A stretch of 37,313 bases of DNA, taken from positions 1 to 37,313 of the forward strand of contig NZ_JAICZW010000028.1 in assembly GCF_029057325.1 (NCBI RefSeq), given 5' to 3'. Positions 8,603 through 16,812 of this stretch are shown in pieces. The position numbers and the translations under genes were made by a program. The first letter of the stretch is position 1; each line of letters starts with the position of its first letter. The DNA is from Bacteroides sp. (lineage in GTDB: Bacteria > Bacteroidota > Bacteroidia > Bacteroidales > Bacteroidaceae). The notes below the pieces were generated by a model. That model was not told the DNA's origin. It did no database searches and saw nothing but the letters and a program-made list of their open reading frames with translations.

Positions 8603-9987
8603 AATGTCCCTTGCTTCAAATGTTCCACAAATCTGTCTATCCGCTGTAACTCCTTGGGAATATCGATACTTTGGGGACAATGATGCACGCACTGACTACA
8701 GCCTATGCAGTGGTTGGCTTGCCGAAGACGCGGTACGCTGCGGTCATATCCTACAAGAAACGCTTTGCGGGCTTCACGGTAATTCTCGGCCTGACGGCTT
8801 TCGGGGATATCGCCTTCGTTTACGCATTTGTTGTAATGCAACAAAATGGACGGAATGTCTATTCCATACGGACATGGCATACAATATTTGCAGTCGTTGC
8901 ACGGAATAGTAGGATACTGCATCATCAAATCCGCCGTATCGTATAGGAATTGGGTCTCTTCATTCGTGAGAGGTTGTAGAGGACAGAAACTGTGCAGGTT
9001 GTCCTGTAAGTGCTCCATGTAAGTCATTCCACTCAATACGGTAAGTACGTTGGGAAAAGTTCCCGCAAAACGAAACGCCCATGATGCGATACTTCTATCC
9101 TGCTCCCGTTGTTTCAAACGGGCTACGATGTGGTCATGCACTTTGGAAAGCCGTCCTCCCAATAACGGTTCCATGATGACAACCGGAATGTTCCGCTTGG
9201 CCAATTTCCCGTAAAGATACTCTGCGTTCGTATTGCGGGGATTGGTTTCTTTAGCATGTCGCCAGTCCAAATAATTCATTTGGATTTGCACGAAATCCCA
9301 TTTGTATTTGTCCTGTCTGGAAAGCAGATAATCAAATACTTTAATGTCTCCATGATAGGAAAAACCGAGATTTCGTATGCGTCCGGCACGGCGTTCCTCT
9401 AACAGAAAATCCAACACTCCGTTATCGAGATAACGCGAATGAAGCGCAGCCATTCCGTCATCGCCCATGCCAACGCCATGTAATAACAGATAATCAATGT
9501 AATCCGTCTGTAATTCCTTGAACGAATTACGGTACATGGCAATGGATGCCTCACGGCTCCAGGTGGACGGTGCAAAATTCGACAGTTTCGTGGCTATGAA
9601 GTATTGGTTGCGGGGATGGCGGGCGAGAGCTATTCCCGTAGCACGCTCCGAGCGTCCTTTACAATAAGCGGGAGACGTATCGAAATAATTCACACCATGT
9701 GCCAGCGCATGATCAACCAAAGCGTTGATTGTTTCTTGATCCATCGGTTCATCACTTCCGGAAAGGGTCGGCCAACGCATGCAGCCATAACCCAGCAGAG
9801 AGACCTTGTCACCAGTCGTAGGATTCATCCGATATGTCATTTCGCCCAAAGCAACTTGAGTTGTCGCATTTAAGGAATCTTCCCGCTTGTTGTCACAGGC
9901 AACCAGTCCGGCGGTAGCCAATCCAGCACTTCCTGCTATCTTGAAAAAATCACGACGAGATATTTCTTTTTTTCTATGATGTTCCAT
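8599..9987 (-). CDS. Tat-exported aldo/keto reductase with two 4Fe-4S clusters
   Basis: A 462-residue protein that begins with a twin-arginine signal SRRDFFK (10-16), a short hydrophobic stretch and a lipobox-like LVAC with C31. The aldo/keto reductase barrel follows, with the catalytic set D103, Y108, K134 and H170. The C-terminus carries two cysteine motifs for iron-sulphur clusters: C363-C366-C369-C372 and C427-C430-C433-C437. The family is usually described as oxidoreductases; Fe-S clusters would let the barrel receive electrons from a ferredoxin rather than NADPH alone. Needing Tat export fits cofactor insertion in the cytoplasm. It lies next to the polyferredoxin (21-base gap), a likely electron donor, and tatAC is downstream in the same operon. 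Substrate unknown. Confidence 0.93.
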   Translation of the reverse strand: MEHHRKKEISRRDFFKIAGSAGLATAGLVACDNKREDSLNATTQVALGEMTYRMNPTTGDKVSLLGYGCMRWPTLSGSDEPMDQETINALVDHALAHGVNYFDTSPAYCKGRSERATGIALARHPRNQYFIATKLSNFAPSTWSREASIAMYRNSFKELQTDYIDYLLLHGVGMGDDGMAALHSRYLDNGVLDFLLEERRAGRIRNLGFSYHGDIKVFDYLLSRQDKYKWDFVQIQMNYLDWRHAKETNPRNTNAEYLYGKLAKRNIPVVIMEPLLGGRLSKVHDHIVARLKQREQDRSIASWAFRFAGTFPNVLTVLSGMTYMEHLQDNLHSFCPLQPLTNEETQFLYDTADLMMQYPTIPCNDCKYCMPCPYGIDIPSILLHYNKCVNEGDIPESRQAENYREARKAFLVGYDRSVPRLRQANHCIGCSQCVHHCPQSIDIPKELQRIDRFVEHLKQGTL

Positions 9988-10008
9988 CTCTTGAAAATTT
10001 TATTTGGT

Positions 10009-11523
10009 TTATATAATTCGATGCACTTCGTGTCCTTCCACATAGATGGCACTGAACGGTCGTGAGGGACACAAGTTCTCACAGGCTCCGCAACCGATGC
10101 AACGTTCCGTATTTACCACGGGAATTTTGGGAGAATCGGGATTAGATGTATCCGAAGTGACCATTTGTATCGCTCCTGTCGGACAGTGGCGGGCGCAGTT
10201 TCCACATTCAACACCATCCGTTAACGGAATACAGTTTTCACGTACCCATACGGCATGACCGATTTGTATGGCCGACTTGTCTGCCGTTGTTATTTTCAGG
10301 ATAGCTCCCGCTGGACATACCTCCGAACACTTCGTACATTCCGGACGACAATACCCACGCTCATAGCTCACCTCCGGCTGCATCAATTTCATCAAATCCG
10401 TTGACGGACGTAATACGCCGTTAGGACATATTGACACACAAAGTTGGCAAGCGGTACAATGCTGTGCAAAGTTACGTGCGCTCTGAGCACCCGAAGGTAC
10501 AATGGGATTCTTACGGTCGGGAATCTTCTTATCTTCGATTACAGCCAACCCTCCATCCACTTTTTTCTCCTGTGCTTTCAGAACTGCCGTACTTGCAACC
10601 AAAGCGGTCGCGGTAAGAAATGTTCTCCGGGCAGAATCTATCTGCTCAGAAGAAACGCCTTTATCTTTCTTATTGGGATGTTCAGGTGCGATTATTTTTT
10701 TAGTACGTAAACGATATTGAATTGCCCCATGTTTGCAAGTGTCGATACAATCCATACAAACCACACAACGACTGTAGTCTATCTTATGCACCTTACCATT
10801 GATACACGCAGCCTTGCACTTGCGTGAGCAGAGACCGCATTGATTACACTTGCTTTCGTCTATCGTGATACGCAGCAGGGAGAACCGGGACAAGAAACCA
10901 AGCATTGTTCCTACCGGACAAATCGTGTTGCAATAGGTTCGTCCGTTACGCCATGCCAAGATGCCCAAAACGACGAATGTAATGACTGCGATGATGAATG
11001 TTGGCAGGCTCTTCAACCACACTTCCGTTTCGTAGAAAGCGTAGCTGTCCGCACGTTCTGCAAAATAAGCAAGCAGGTTGTTTCCCCAGCGATACACCGG
11101 GGCGAAAAGATTGGCGGCTATACGTCCATAAGAACTATAAGGAGCCAGCAATGCCACAAATGAACCAACACCGGCAATTATGGCAATGACAAACAATGCC
11201 AACACTCCGTAACGTAACCATTTTTTCTCATCAGAATAACTGAAACGGTATTTCTTCTTTTTTCTCCGACCGCTAAACCATGATACGACATCCTGCATAA
11301 TGCCCAAAGGACAAATAACAGAACAATAGACACGCCCCAAGAGGAGTGTCAATAGTACAAGAAAGAAGATAACTCCTACATTCAAAGCCAATACTGCCGG
11401 AAGGAATTGAATCTTTGCCATCCAGCCAAACCACATTTGGATTGTTCCGGTAAAATCAAGGAACAACAAAGTAATCAGTACTAAACCGATTACTGCCAAT
11501 ATTTGTCTTATCTTTCGTAACAT
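10009..11523 (-). CDS. NapH/NapG-like membrane polyferredoxin with an internal twin-arginine segment
   Basis: A 504-residue two-part protein. The N-terminal part resembles NapH/CcoG-type membrane Fe-S proteins: four to five helices (about 8-25, 45-63, 104-128, 173-191), two CX3CP signatures (C67/C71 and C198/C202) and two ferredoxin motifs (C226-C236, C253-C263). After a linker comes SARRTFLTATALVAS (297-311), which looks like an internal Tat signal. The C-terminal part has more clusters (C356-C366, C392-C403, C440-C447, C475-C485), like NapG. Such proteins pass electrons from menaquinol toward periplasmic reductases. It therefore probably drives the neighbouring Tat reductase or flavodoxin. 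Topology of the C-terminal half is inferred. Confidence 0.9.
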   Translation of the reverse strand: MLRKIRQILAVIGLVLITLLFLDFTGTIQMWFGWMAKIQFLPAVLALNVGVIFFLVLLTLLLGRVYCSVICPLGIMQDVVSWFSGRRKKKKYRFSYSDEKKWLRYGVLALFVIAIIAGVGSFVALLAPYSSYGRIAANLFAPVYRWGNNLLAYFAERADSYAFYETEVWLKSLPTFIIAVITFVVLGILAWRNGRTYCNTICPVGTMLGFLSRFSLLRITIDESKCNQCGLCSRKCKAACINGKVHKIDYSRCVVCMDCIDTCKHGAIQYRLRTKKIIAPEHPNKKDKGVSSEQIDSARRTFLTATALVASTAVLKAQEKKVDGGLAVIEDKKIPDRKNPIVPSGAQSARNFAQHCTACQLCVSICPNGVLRPSTDLMKLMQPEVSYERGYCRPECTKCSEVCPAGAILKITTADKSAIQIGHAVWVRENCIPLTDGVECGNCARHCPTGAIQMVTSDTSNPDSPKIPVVNTERCIGCGACENLCPSRPFSAIYVEGHEVHRII

Positions 11524-11538
11524 ATTTATTTTAATGGT

Positions 11539-12138
11539 TTACCGCTTTTGTGCGTTTTCAATCCATTCCATTATCGCCTTGTCTGAGTTATCGACTTTAC
11601 TGCCTCGTATGGCAAGCCCTTTCAACACGACAGACTTAGGACAAACCTTACGAATGTCTGATTCGCTGCGTCCCATCGCGCTTCCTTCATGCGTACAAAA
11701 CGGAACAATCGTTTTCCCGGCAAGGTCATAAGATTCCAAAAACGTAAAGACCGCCATCGGCATTGTTCCCCACCAGTTGGGATACCCCAAATAAATCGTA
11801 TCGTACTCTGACATGTTTTCGACTTTGCCTGTAATGGCGGGTCTTGCATTGTCTGCCAGTTCGCGTTTTGCCACCTGGGTTGTCTCCATGTAATCTTCCG
11901 GATACGGCGTTACTGTTTCTATCCGGAACGTATCGGCTCCTGTTATGGCGGTGATTTTTCTTGCCACGACCTCCGTATTGCCGACTTTCAAATCGACGAT
12001 TGCACCGTCACGGTAGTTGCTGCCGCGACGGGAATAATAGACCACAAGGCTTTTGTGGTTCTGTGAGACAGCCTGAGCCATCGTATTTTCACTAATCATT
12101 GCCATAATGCCAAACAATATCAGAATTATATTTTTCAT
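11539..12138 (-). CDS. Exported flavodoxin
   Basis: A 199-residue flavodoxin-fold protein. The start at 12138 gives a clear Sec-type signal peptide (KNIILILFGIMAMI, cleavage probably after TMAQA). The fold then shows SLVVYYSRRGSNY (the FMN phosphate-loop region of this subfamily), the DTIYLGYPNWWGTMPMAV loop that stacks on the flavin, and PFCTHEGS. It carries electrons through FMN. A periplasmic flavodoxin is unusual because FMN must reach it outside the cytoplasm and no RR motif is present. It sits 11 bases after the lipoprotein aldo/keto reductase gene and 15 bases before the polyferredoxin gene. A paralogue without a signal is at 22519-23043. Confidence 0.88.
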   Translation of the reverse strand: MKNIILILFGIMAMISENTMAQAVSQNHKSLVVYYSRRGSNYRDGAIVDLKVGNTEVVARKITAITGADTFRIETVTPYPEDYMETTQVAKRELADNARPAITGKVENMSEYDTIYLGYPNWWGTMPMAVFTFLESYDLAGKTIVPFCTHEGSAMGRSESDIRKVCPKSVVLKGLAIRGSKVDNSDKAIMEWIENAQKR

Positions 12139-12149
12139 AAACAGTGTCT

Positions 12150-13136
12150 TTAATAATTCGCGAATCGGTGATTGCAATCGAGGTCATTTATCCGCTCCAT
12201 CTCATCGGATGTCAGTTCGAAGTCAAAGACATCGTAATCTTCAGCAATGTGTGCGGCATTAGATGAACCGGGAATGGCAATGTTCCCGCTCTGCAAGTGC
12301 CAGCGAATAAGAACCTGATAAGGAGATTTGCCATGTGCCGAAGCTATTTCGGTAATGACCTCGTGCTGGGAAAGTGTACGAATACCCGTGCCGCGTCCGC
12401 CGAGAGGGAACCACGACTCCATGACCGTACCCAGCGGTGCGATGTGCTCCTTAACCGAACGTTCCTGAAAATACGGATGGAGTTCGTTTTGAATGACGGC
12501 CGGTTTTATTTTGGCAATTTTCATCAAGCGGTCAATATCGGCTTCATAGAAATTCGAGATGCCTATTGAACGGATTTTTCCGGCCTCCACGCCTCGTTCC
12601 ATAGCCTGATAAGCATGCTCGTCATCACGCGCAGCATGGTGCAACAGCAACAAGTCGATATAATCGAGTCCGAGTCGTTCAAGACGTTCGTCCACCTCTT
12701 CGTCCGCACGATAAAAGTCCGACGTCCAAAGTTTCGTCGTTACGAATATTTCTTCACGCTTGATTCCGAAATCCCGCATGCCGCGTTGGAGTCCGCGTCC
12801 AACGCCATGTTCGTTTCCATAAATGTCGGCCGTATCGAAAAGGCGGATTCCGATTTTCAAGGCATTGTACACAGACTCTTCTGCTTGTGCCGCAGAAAGC
12901 AAGTAGGTTCCTATGCCGAAAATAGGCATTTCATAACCACTGTTCAGTAGCACAGTACGAGTTTCGAAATTGAACGGATTGACGTTATTCGTATTTCCGT
13001 TTTCATCATCTTTGTCGTCACTTCCTCCGGGATTTTCTACTCCGGGATTTTCAGGCTCTTGAGCCGCAGCATCTTCATGACCGCACCCACACAGCAACAT
13101 AAGGCTTACAAATAAGATTGCATTTAACTTTTTCAT
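12150..13136 (-). CDS. Aldo/keto reductase, predicted lipoprotein
   Basis: A 328-residue protein beginning with a lipoprotein signal (hydrophobic core then LLCGC, lipidated Cys at 16 or 18), an acidic Asp/Glu/Asn-rich linker (about 19-53), and then a full aldo/keto reductase barrel. The catalytic set is present: D101, Y106, K135, H166. Family members reduce aldehydes or ketones with NADPH, yet a lipoprotein would sit outside the cytoplasm where NADPH is scarce, so the in vivo electron source is unclear. An upstream GTAAAATTAG near 13171 resembles the operon promoters' GCAAAATT box, so a secondary promoter is possible. It is followed closely by the exported flavodoxin gene. Confidence 0.88.
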   Translation of the reverse strand: MKKLNAILFVSLMLLCGCGHEDAAAQEPENPGVENPGGSDDKDDENGNTNNVNPFNFETRTVLLNSGYEMPIFGIGTYLLSAAQAEESVYNALKIGIRLFDTADIYGNEHGVGRGLQRGMRDFGIKREEIFVTTKLWTSDFYRADEEVDERLERLGLDYIDLLLLHHAARDDEHAYQAMERGVEAGKIRSIGISNFYEADIDRLMKIAKIKPAVIQNELHPYFQERSVKEHIAPLGTVMESWFPLGGRGTGIRTLSQHEVITEIASAHGKSPYQVLIRWHLQSGNIAIPGSSNAAHIAEDYDVFDFELTSDEMERINDLDCNHRFANY

Positions 13137-13181
13137 TGTTAATTCTTTTTTAATTTATAATTTATATCTCGTAAAATTAGC

Positions 13182-14624
13182 TTATTGCATTTTCGGAATG
13201 GATATACGAACTACGCTAAAACTTTCACATTTTTCCGTTTTCCGACCTGCCGTTTGAAGCCATTCAGGTTTTATCCATTTTCCGCTGTAATAACGGAAAA
13301 TAAAGCAGGCGGCCTTTGCTGTCCAATCGGCAAACATACCCAGCCAAATACCCAGAATGCCCATCTGCCAATGAACGCCGAATAACCACGAGCAAAAGAT
13401 ACGGCCGGCAAATAGAGATAAGAGACTGACGACCATCGGATAACGGGCATCACCAGTAGCCCGGAATGTTGCCGGTAGAATATACGACAGAGGCCACAAT
13501 ACGAGTGTAAACAGAGTGTGCATCAGCATGATTTCCTCTGTGCATCGAGACGTTGCAGAAGACAGTCCATAAATCCGCATGAGTGTGGGCAACAAGCCGA
13601 ACACCGTCAGACAAGTTACGAGCTGGGTAAAATAGACGATGCGGATTATTTTGCGATTGTAATATTTTGCCTGTTCCTTATCTCCAGCTCCGGCACATCG
13701 GGCGATGACGACGGTCGTTCCAAATGCGATAGCCATGCCAGGGATAACCTGAAAGTTCGACAGGACACCGGCCACGGCATTTGAAGCGATGGCTGCCGTA
13801 CCCAAAGAGGCAATCATACCTAAAACCAGAATCCGGCCGAGAAAAAACGTGCCGTTCTCAATACCGCAAGGGACACCGATGCTCAAAATTCGGGCAATAA
13901 TTCCATCGTTGAAACGAATCCGCATCTGCCGGAAAAGAAACAGGTCTCGCTTTCGATTACAAAGCATAAACAAAATCCAGACAGCGGCAATGATTCGGGA
14001 AACTAACGTCGGATAGGCAATCCCGGCTGTACCCATATCGAATCCGAACAGCAATATGGCGTTTCCTGCAACATTCAACAAATTGCAAGCAGTCATAACC
14101 ATCATCGGCAATCTCGTGTCGCCCATACAACGGAACAGATTGGCTCCTGCGCTGTACAAAGCCAAAAACGGAATGGACGAGATAGTAACGGACATATAAA
14201 TATCCGCATGAAGATATACGTCTGGAGCAAGTTCTCCGAACAGATGATTCAGAATGAAAGGTCGTGCAGCATACGCTGTCCCGCACAACAAGATGGAACA
14301 AAGTCCTACAAACCGTACCAGTTGATTGGCTGCGTTGTTGGCTTGCTCATGATTCCCGGCTCCCATGTATTGGCTGATAACGGCTGAGCCACCTACAAGC
14401 AGAGCGGCAAAAAGGCTCGTGATAAATGACATCACGAAATCGATTAACGACACTCCAGATACAGCGGCTTCACCTACGCTTGCTACCATCATGGAATCAA
14501 TGACTCCAAGGCTATATTTGAGCGTTTGCTCTATCACTAATGGCAGGAACAATAACGCCAAGTCCCGATTGGAATACAATCGGGCAGGCGATGTTACTGT
14601 ATATGGATATTGTTCGGATGTCAT
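13182..14624 (-). CDS. MATE family efflux transporter
   Basis: A 480-residue polytopic protein with about twelve hydrophobic segments in two similar halves, of the MATE (multi antimicrobial extrusion) family. Supporting stretches are LFLPLVIEQTLKYSLGVIDSMMVASVGEAAVSGVSL near the N-terminus (the usual motif is PxxxxxxLxxLxNxVDxxxVG) and, in the second half, GIPxG-like IGVPCGIENGTFFLGRI. These proteins export cationic or aromatic compounds using sodium or proton gradients. Membership of a redox and modification operon suggests export of the compound handled or of a toxic by-product. It lies between the MBL-fold gene (11-base gap) and the lipoprotein reductase gene (45-base gap). Cargo unknown. 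Confidence 0.92.
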   Translation of the reverse strand: MTSEQYPYTVTSPARLYSNRDLALLFLPLVIEQTLKYSLGVIDSMMVASVGEAAVSGVSLIDFVMSFITSLFAALLVGGSAVISQYMGAGNHEQANNAANQLVRFVGLCSILLCGTAYAARPFILNHLFGELAPDVYLHADIYMSVTISSIPFLALYSAGANLFRCMGDTRLPMMVMTACNLLNVAGNAILLFGFDMGTAGIAYPTLVSRIIAAVWILFMLCNRKRDLFLFRQMRIRFNDGIIARILSIGVPCGIENGTFFLGRILVLGMIASLGTAAIASNAVAGVLSNFQVIPGMAIAFGTTVVIARCAGAGDKEQAKYYNRKIIRIVYFTQLVTCLTVFGLLPTLMRIYGLSSATSRCTEEIMLMHTLFTLVLWPLSYILPATFRATGDARYPMVVSLLSLFAGRIFCSWLFGVHWQMGILGIWLGMFADWTAKAACFIFRYYSGKWIKPEWLQTAGRKTEKCESFSVVRISIPKMQ

Positions 14625-14635
14625 TCGTGGTTTTA

Positions 14636-15361
14636 CTATTCTATCGTAATAGTTTCTCCCGGTCGAATAATTAGCTTATTCGGTGCTGCGAAACGTTCGG
14701 CAGCTTCAAGACTAAACATTTCGCTGTTGCCGGTCGTGCTGTTGTGATAGGGTATGTTATGGCGTGCACCTATCATCTCTGCGGCATGGGCCGCCTCCTC
14801 ATTCCCCATGTTATAGACTCCATCTGTGCAAAGAAAAGCGTAATCAATGTGCATATCCGACATCTCGTGCATTTGGTCGGTAGTCGAAGTGTCTCCTGAA
14901 ATGTAAACTTTCCGTCCGTTGGCAAATATCAACACATATCCGACACACTGACGGACATCGTGATAACGGTTGAAGCCGGCCTCAACCGCCTCCACTCGTA
15001 CATATCCAAGTTCAAACGTCTGATGCTTGCCATCGATAATAGCATCCCGGCTGCGGATAATCCGACAATCGGGTTGTCGGTTCTGTACGCGTTCTATGGC
15101 ATTATGGTCGAAATGCTCATGCGTAACGAGTATCAGATCTGCGGCAAGTTGGTATTCACCGGCATAGGGGTCAATATAGATGACCTTGTCCGTTTCCGTC
15201 ACAACACGTAAGCTCCCCTGTCCCATATAGAGTAATTCTACGGTTTGTTCCGTGTTGTTGTCTTCATTCTGAACCGGTTTGTTTTGAACATCCGGTTCTG
15301 AATGATGGCAACTGCACATCAGTAATAATCCTGTAATTAAGGTCGTAAGTATCATTCGCAT
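14636..15361 (-). CDS. Metallo-beta-lactamase-fold hydrolase, predicted lipoprotein
   Basis: A 241-residue protein with a lipoprotein-type signal (ILTTLITGLLLMCSC, Cys near 16-18) and an MBL-fold domain of the UlaG-like kind. THEHFDHNA supplies the HxHxDH metal-binding motif, KVYISGDTSTTDQ gives the downstream Asp, and a C-terminal NIPYHNSTTG offers a further His. Such enzymes hydrolyse esters, lactones, thioesters or phosphoester-like bonds with two metal ions; the subfamily is too general for a substrate call. It is nine bases behind the acetyltransferase gene, inside operon A, and is expected to act in the envelope like its exported neighbours. Confidence 0.88.
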   Translation of the reverse strand: MRMILTTLITGLLLMCSCHHSEPDVQNKPVQNEDNNTEQTVELLYMGQGSLRVVTETDKVIYIDPYAGEYQLAADLILVTHEHFDHNAIERVQNRQPDCRIIRSRDAIIDGKHQTFELGYVRVEAVEAGFNRYHDVRQCVGYVLIFANGRKVYISGDTSTTDQMHEMSDMHIDYAFLCTDGVYNMGNEEAAHAAEMIGARHNIPYHNSTTGNSEMFSLEAAERFAAPNKLIIRPGETITIE

Positions 15362-15369
15362 AACTTTAA

Positions 15370-15930
15370 TTATTCGATTCGTCGGATAATCTGCGCCGGA
15401 TTACCGCCGACAATAGTATCCGGTTCAACGTTTTTGGTGACGACTGCTCCTGCAGCGACTATGGCGTTTTCTCCGACCGTTACTCCTGGAAGAATGACAG
15501 CGCGAGCACCGATCCATGCGTTGCGGCAAATACGGATGCCTTTGCAGCGAAGCGTGCGGCGGCTTGAAAAATCGTGATTAGTTGTAACCATTGCGACTTC
15601 CGGTCCGATTTGCACATCATCGTCAATCGTGATTCCACCGGCAGACATACAGCAGAGGCCATGATTTATGAATACATTGCGCCCAATTTGCATCTGACGC
15701 CCGAAGTCTATCTGCAAAGGCGGCGTAACGTATGTCCTTTCCGGCAATGGAGCGTTAAGCATTTGTTCGATAAGCGGACGTAACGATTCAAAATCGGGTT
15801 CCGCCTGATTGATGCGCTGACACAATTTGCGGGTAACATCCATGTGTTCGATAGCCGGCATATACGAGGTATCAAGCATATCTATAGGTTCACCCATGCG
15901 TAACCGAGAGAATATATCAGTCTTGTTCAT
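15370..15930 (-). CDS. Hexapeptide-repeat (LbH) O-acetyltransferase, maltose/galactoside acetyltransferase-like
   Basis: A 186-residue left-handed beta-helix acyltransferase. The C-terminal two-thirds show the repeating [LIV]-G-x4 pattern (for example ITIDDDVQIGPEVAMV, ICRNAWIGARAVIL, VTVGENAIVAAGAVV) and a TNHDF segment that holds the catalytic His of this family. It ends in the typical GGNPAQIIRRIE. These trimeric enzymes transfer acetyl from acetyl-CoA to sugars or xenobiotics in the cytoplasm. The start at 15930 is four bases after the SDR stop; the in-frame start at 15975 would overlap that gene. A paralogue is encoded at 18898-19422 beyond the regulator. Acceptor unknown. Confidence 0.9.
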   Translation of the reverse strand: MNKTDIFSRLRMGEPIDMLDTSYMPAIEHMDVTRKLCQRINQAEPDFESLRPLIEQMLNAPLPERTYVTPPLQIDFGRQMQIGRNVFINHGLCCMSAGGITIDDDVQIGPEVAMVTTNHDFSSRRTLRCKGIRICRNAWIGARAVILPGVTVGENAIVAAGAVVTKNVEPDTIVGGNPAQIIRRIE

Positions 15931-15934
15931 GATC

Positions 15935-16783
15935 TCAACCTTGAAGTTTGTACATTCCCGTGCGAATTGCCGCAATCGTGCCGCCGTCTATAAGCAAATC
16001 GGTGCCGGTGATAAATGTTGCATGTTCACCCAATAAGAAAGCCGCCGCCTCTGCTATCTCGTCTGAAGTGCCGGTGCGTTCTGCCGCAGAAGCATCAATC
16101 ATCTGCTGATAGGCTTCGCCCATCACTTCAAACTCGTCATAGGCCAAAGGCGTTACAATTATGCCGGGGCTGATCGTATTGATACGCGCCCTTCGTTCTT
16201 TCCAAGACGTTGCAGCAGCTTTTTGCACCTGTAGATGATTTACGCGCTTTGCAATCATATACGCAAGCCCGGAGTTTTGCATCGCAACCTCTTTGATAAA
16301 AGAAAGCCCTGTCAGTTCTTCTGCCGGAGTATTTATGATTTTAAGTTCAATCTCATGGGGAATCGGATACATATATCCTGCTTGACTTGAGATGACAAGT
16401 CCCGCACCGCCCTTGGCCATAATCTTCCCGAAAGCATTGACGGCTTGCCCCGTACCTACCATATCAAGGTTCAGTATATGTTCCGGAGTCGCCTGATTCG
16501 GGGATGCACCCGCTGTGTCGACGAAAAACATCACATCTCCGAGAGAGGCGGCTCTTTGAGCAAAAGTCTCTATCGCCTCCTTCTCCAAAGCATTGACTTT
16601 CATCGTTTCAACATCGTAGCCACTGCACTGAAGGTCATGGGTAACCTTCACCAATATTTTCTCGTTGACATCTCCGAGAAGAATCTTCTTTCCGGCTGCC
16701 ATACGTCTAACGATTGCTGTACCCATGCTGCCGGCCCCCAAAAGCGCAATCACATTTTTATTGCTATTCCTATCGAATATCAT
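15935..16783 (-). CDS. Short-chain dehydrogenase/reductase (SDR)
   Basis: A 282-residue SDR. It has the nucleotide-binding glycine motif GAGSMG (16-21), the acidic end of beta-2 at GDV (37-39), SSQAG with the catalytic Ser (132-133) and YMIAK (Y175, K179). INTISPGIIVTPL and a C-terminal ITGTDLLIDGG complete the fold. The unusual insertion between Ser and Tyr is longer than in classical SDRs and is shared with the paralogue at 19905-20732, so the two form a subfamily. It is cytoplasmic, with no signal. Family members oxidise or reduce hydroxyl/keto groups with NAD(P). Co-transcribed with an exported aldo/keto reductase (29-base gap). Confidence 0.9.
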   Translation of the reverse strand: MIFDRNSNKNVIALLGAGSMGTAIVRRMAAGKKILLGDVNEKILVKVTHDLQCSGYDVETMKVNALEKEAIETFAQRAASLGDVMFFVDTAGASPNQATPEHILNLDMVGTGQAVNAFGKIMAKGGAGLVISSQAGYMYPIPHEIELKIINTPAEELTGLSFIKEVAMQNSGLAYMIAKRVNHLQVQKAAATSWKERRARINTISPGIIVTPLAYDEFEVMGEAYQQMIDASAAERTGTSDEIAEAAAFLLGEHATFITGTDLLIDGGTIAAIRTGMYKLQG

Positions 16784-16812
16784 AATTTTATCCTCGGTAA
16801 GTTTTTACGACC

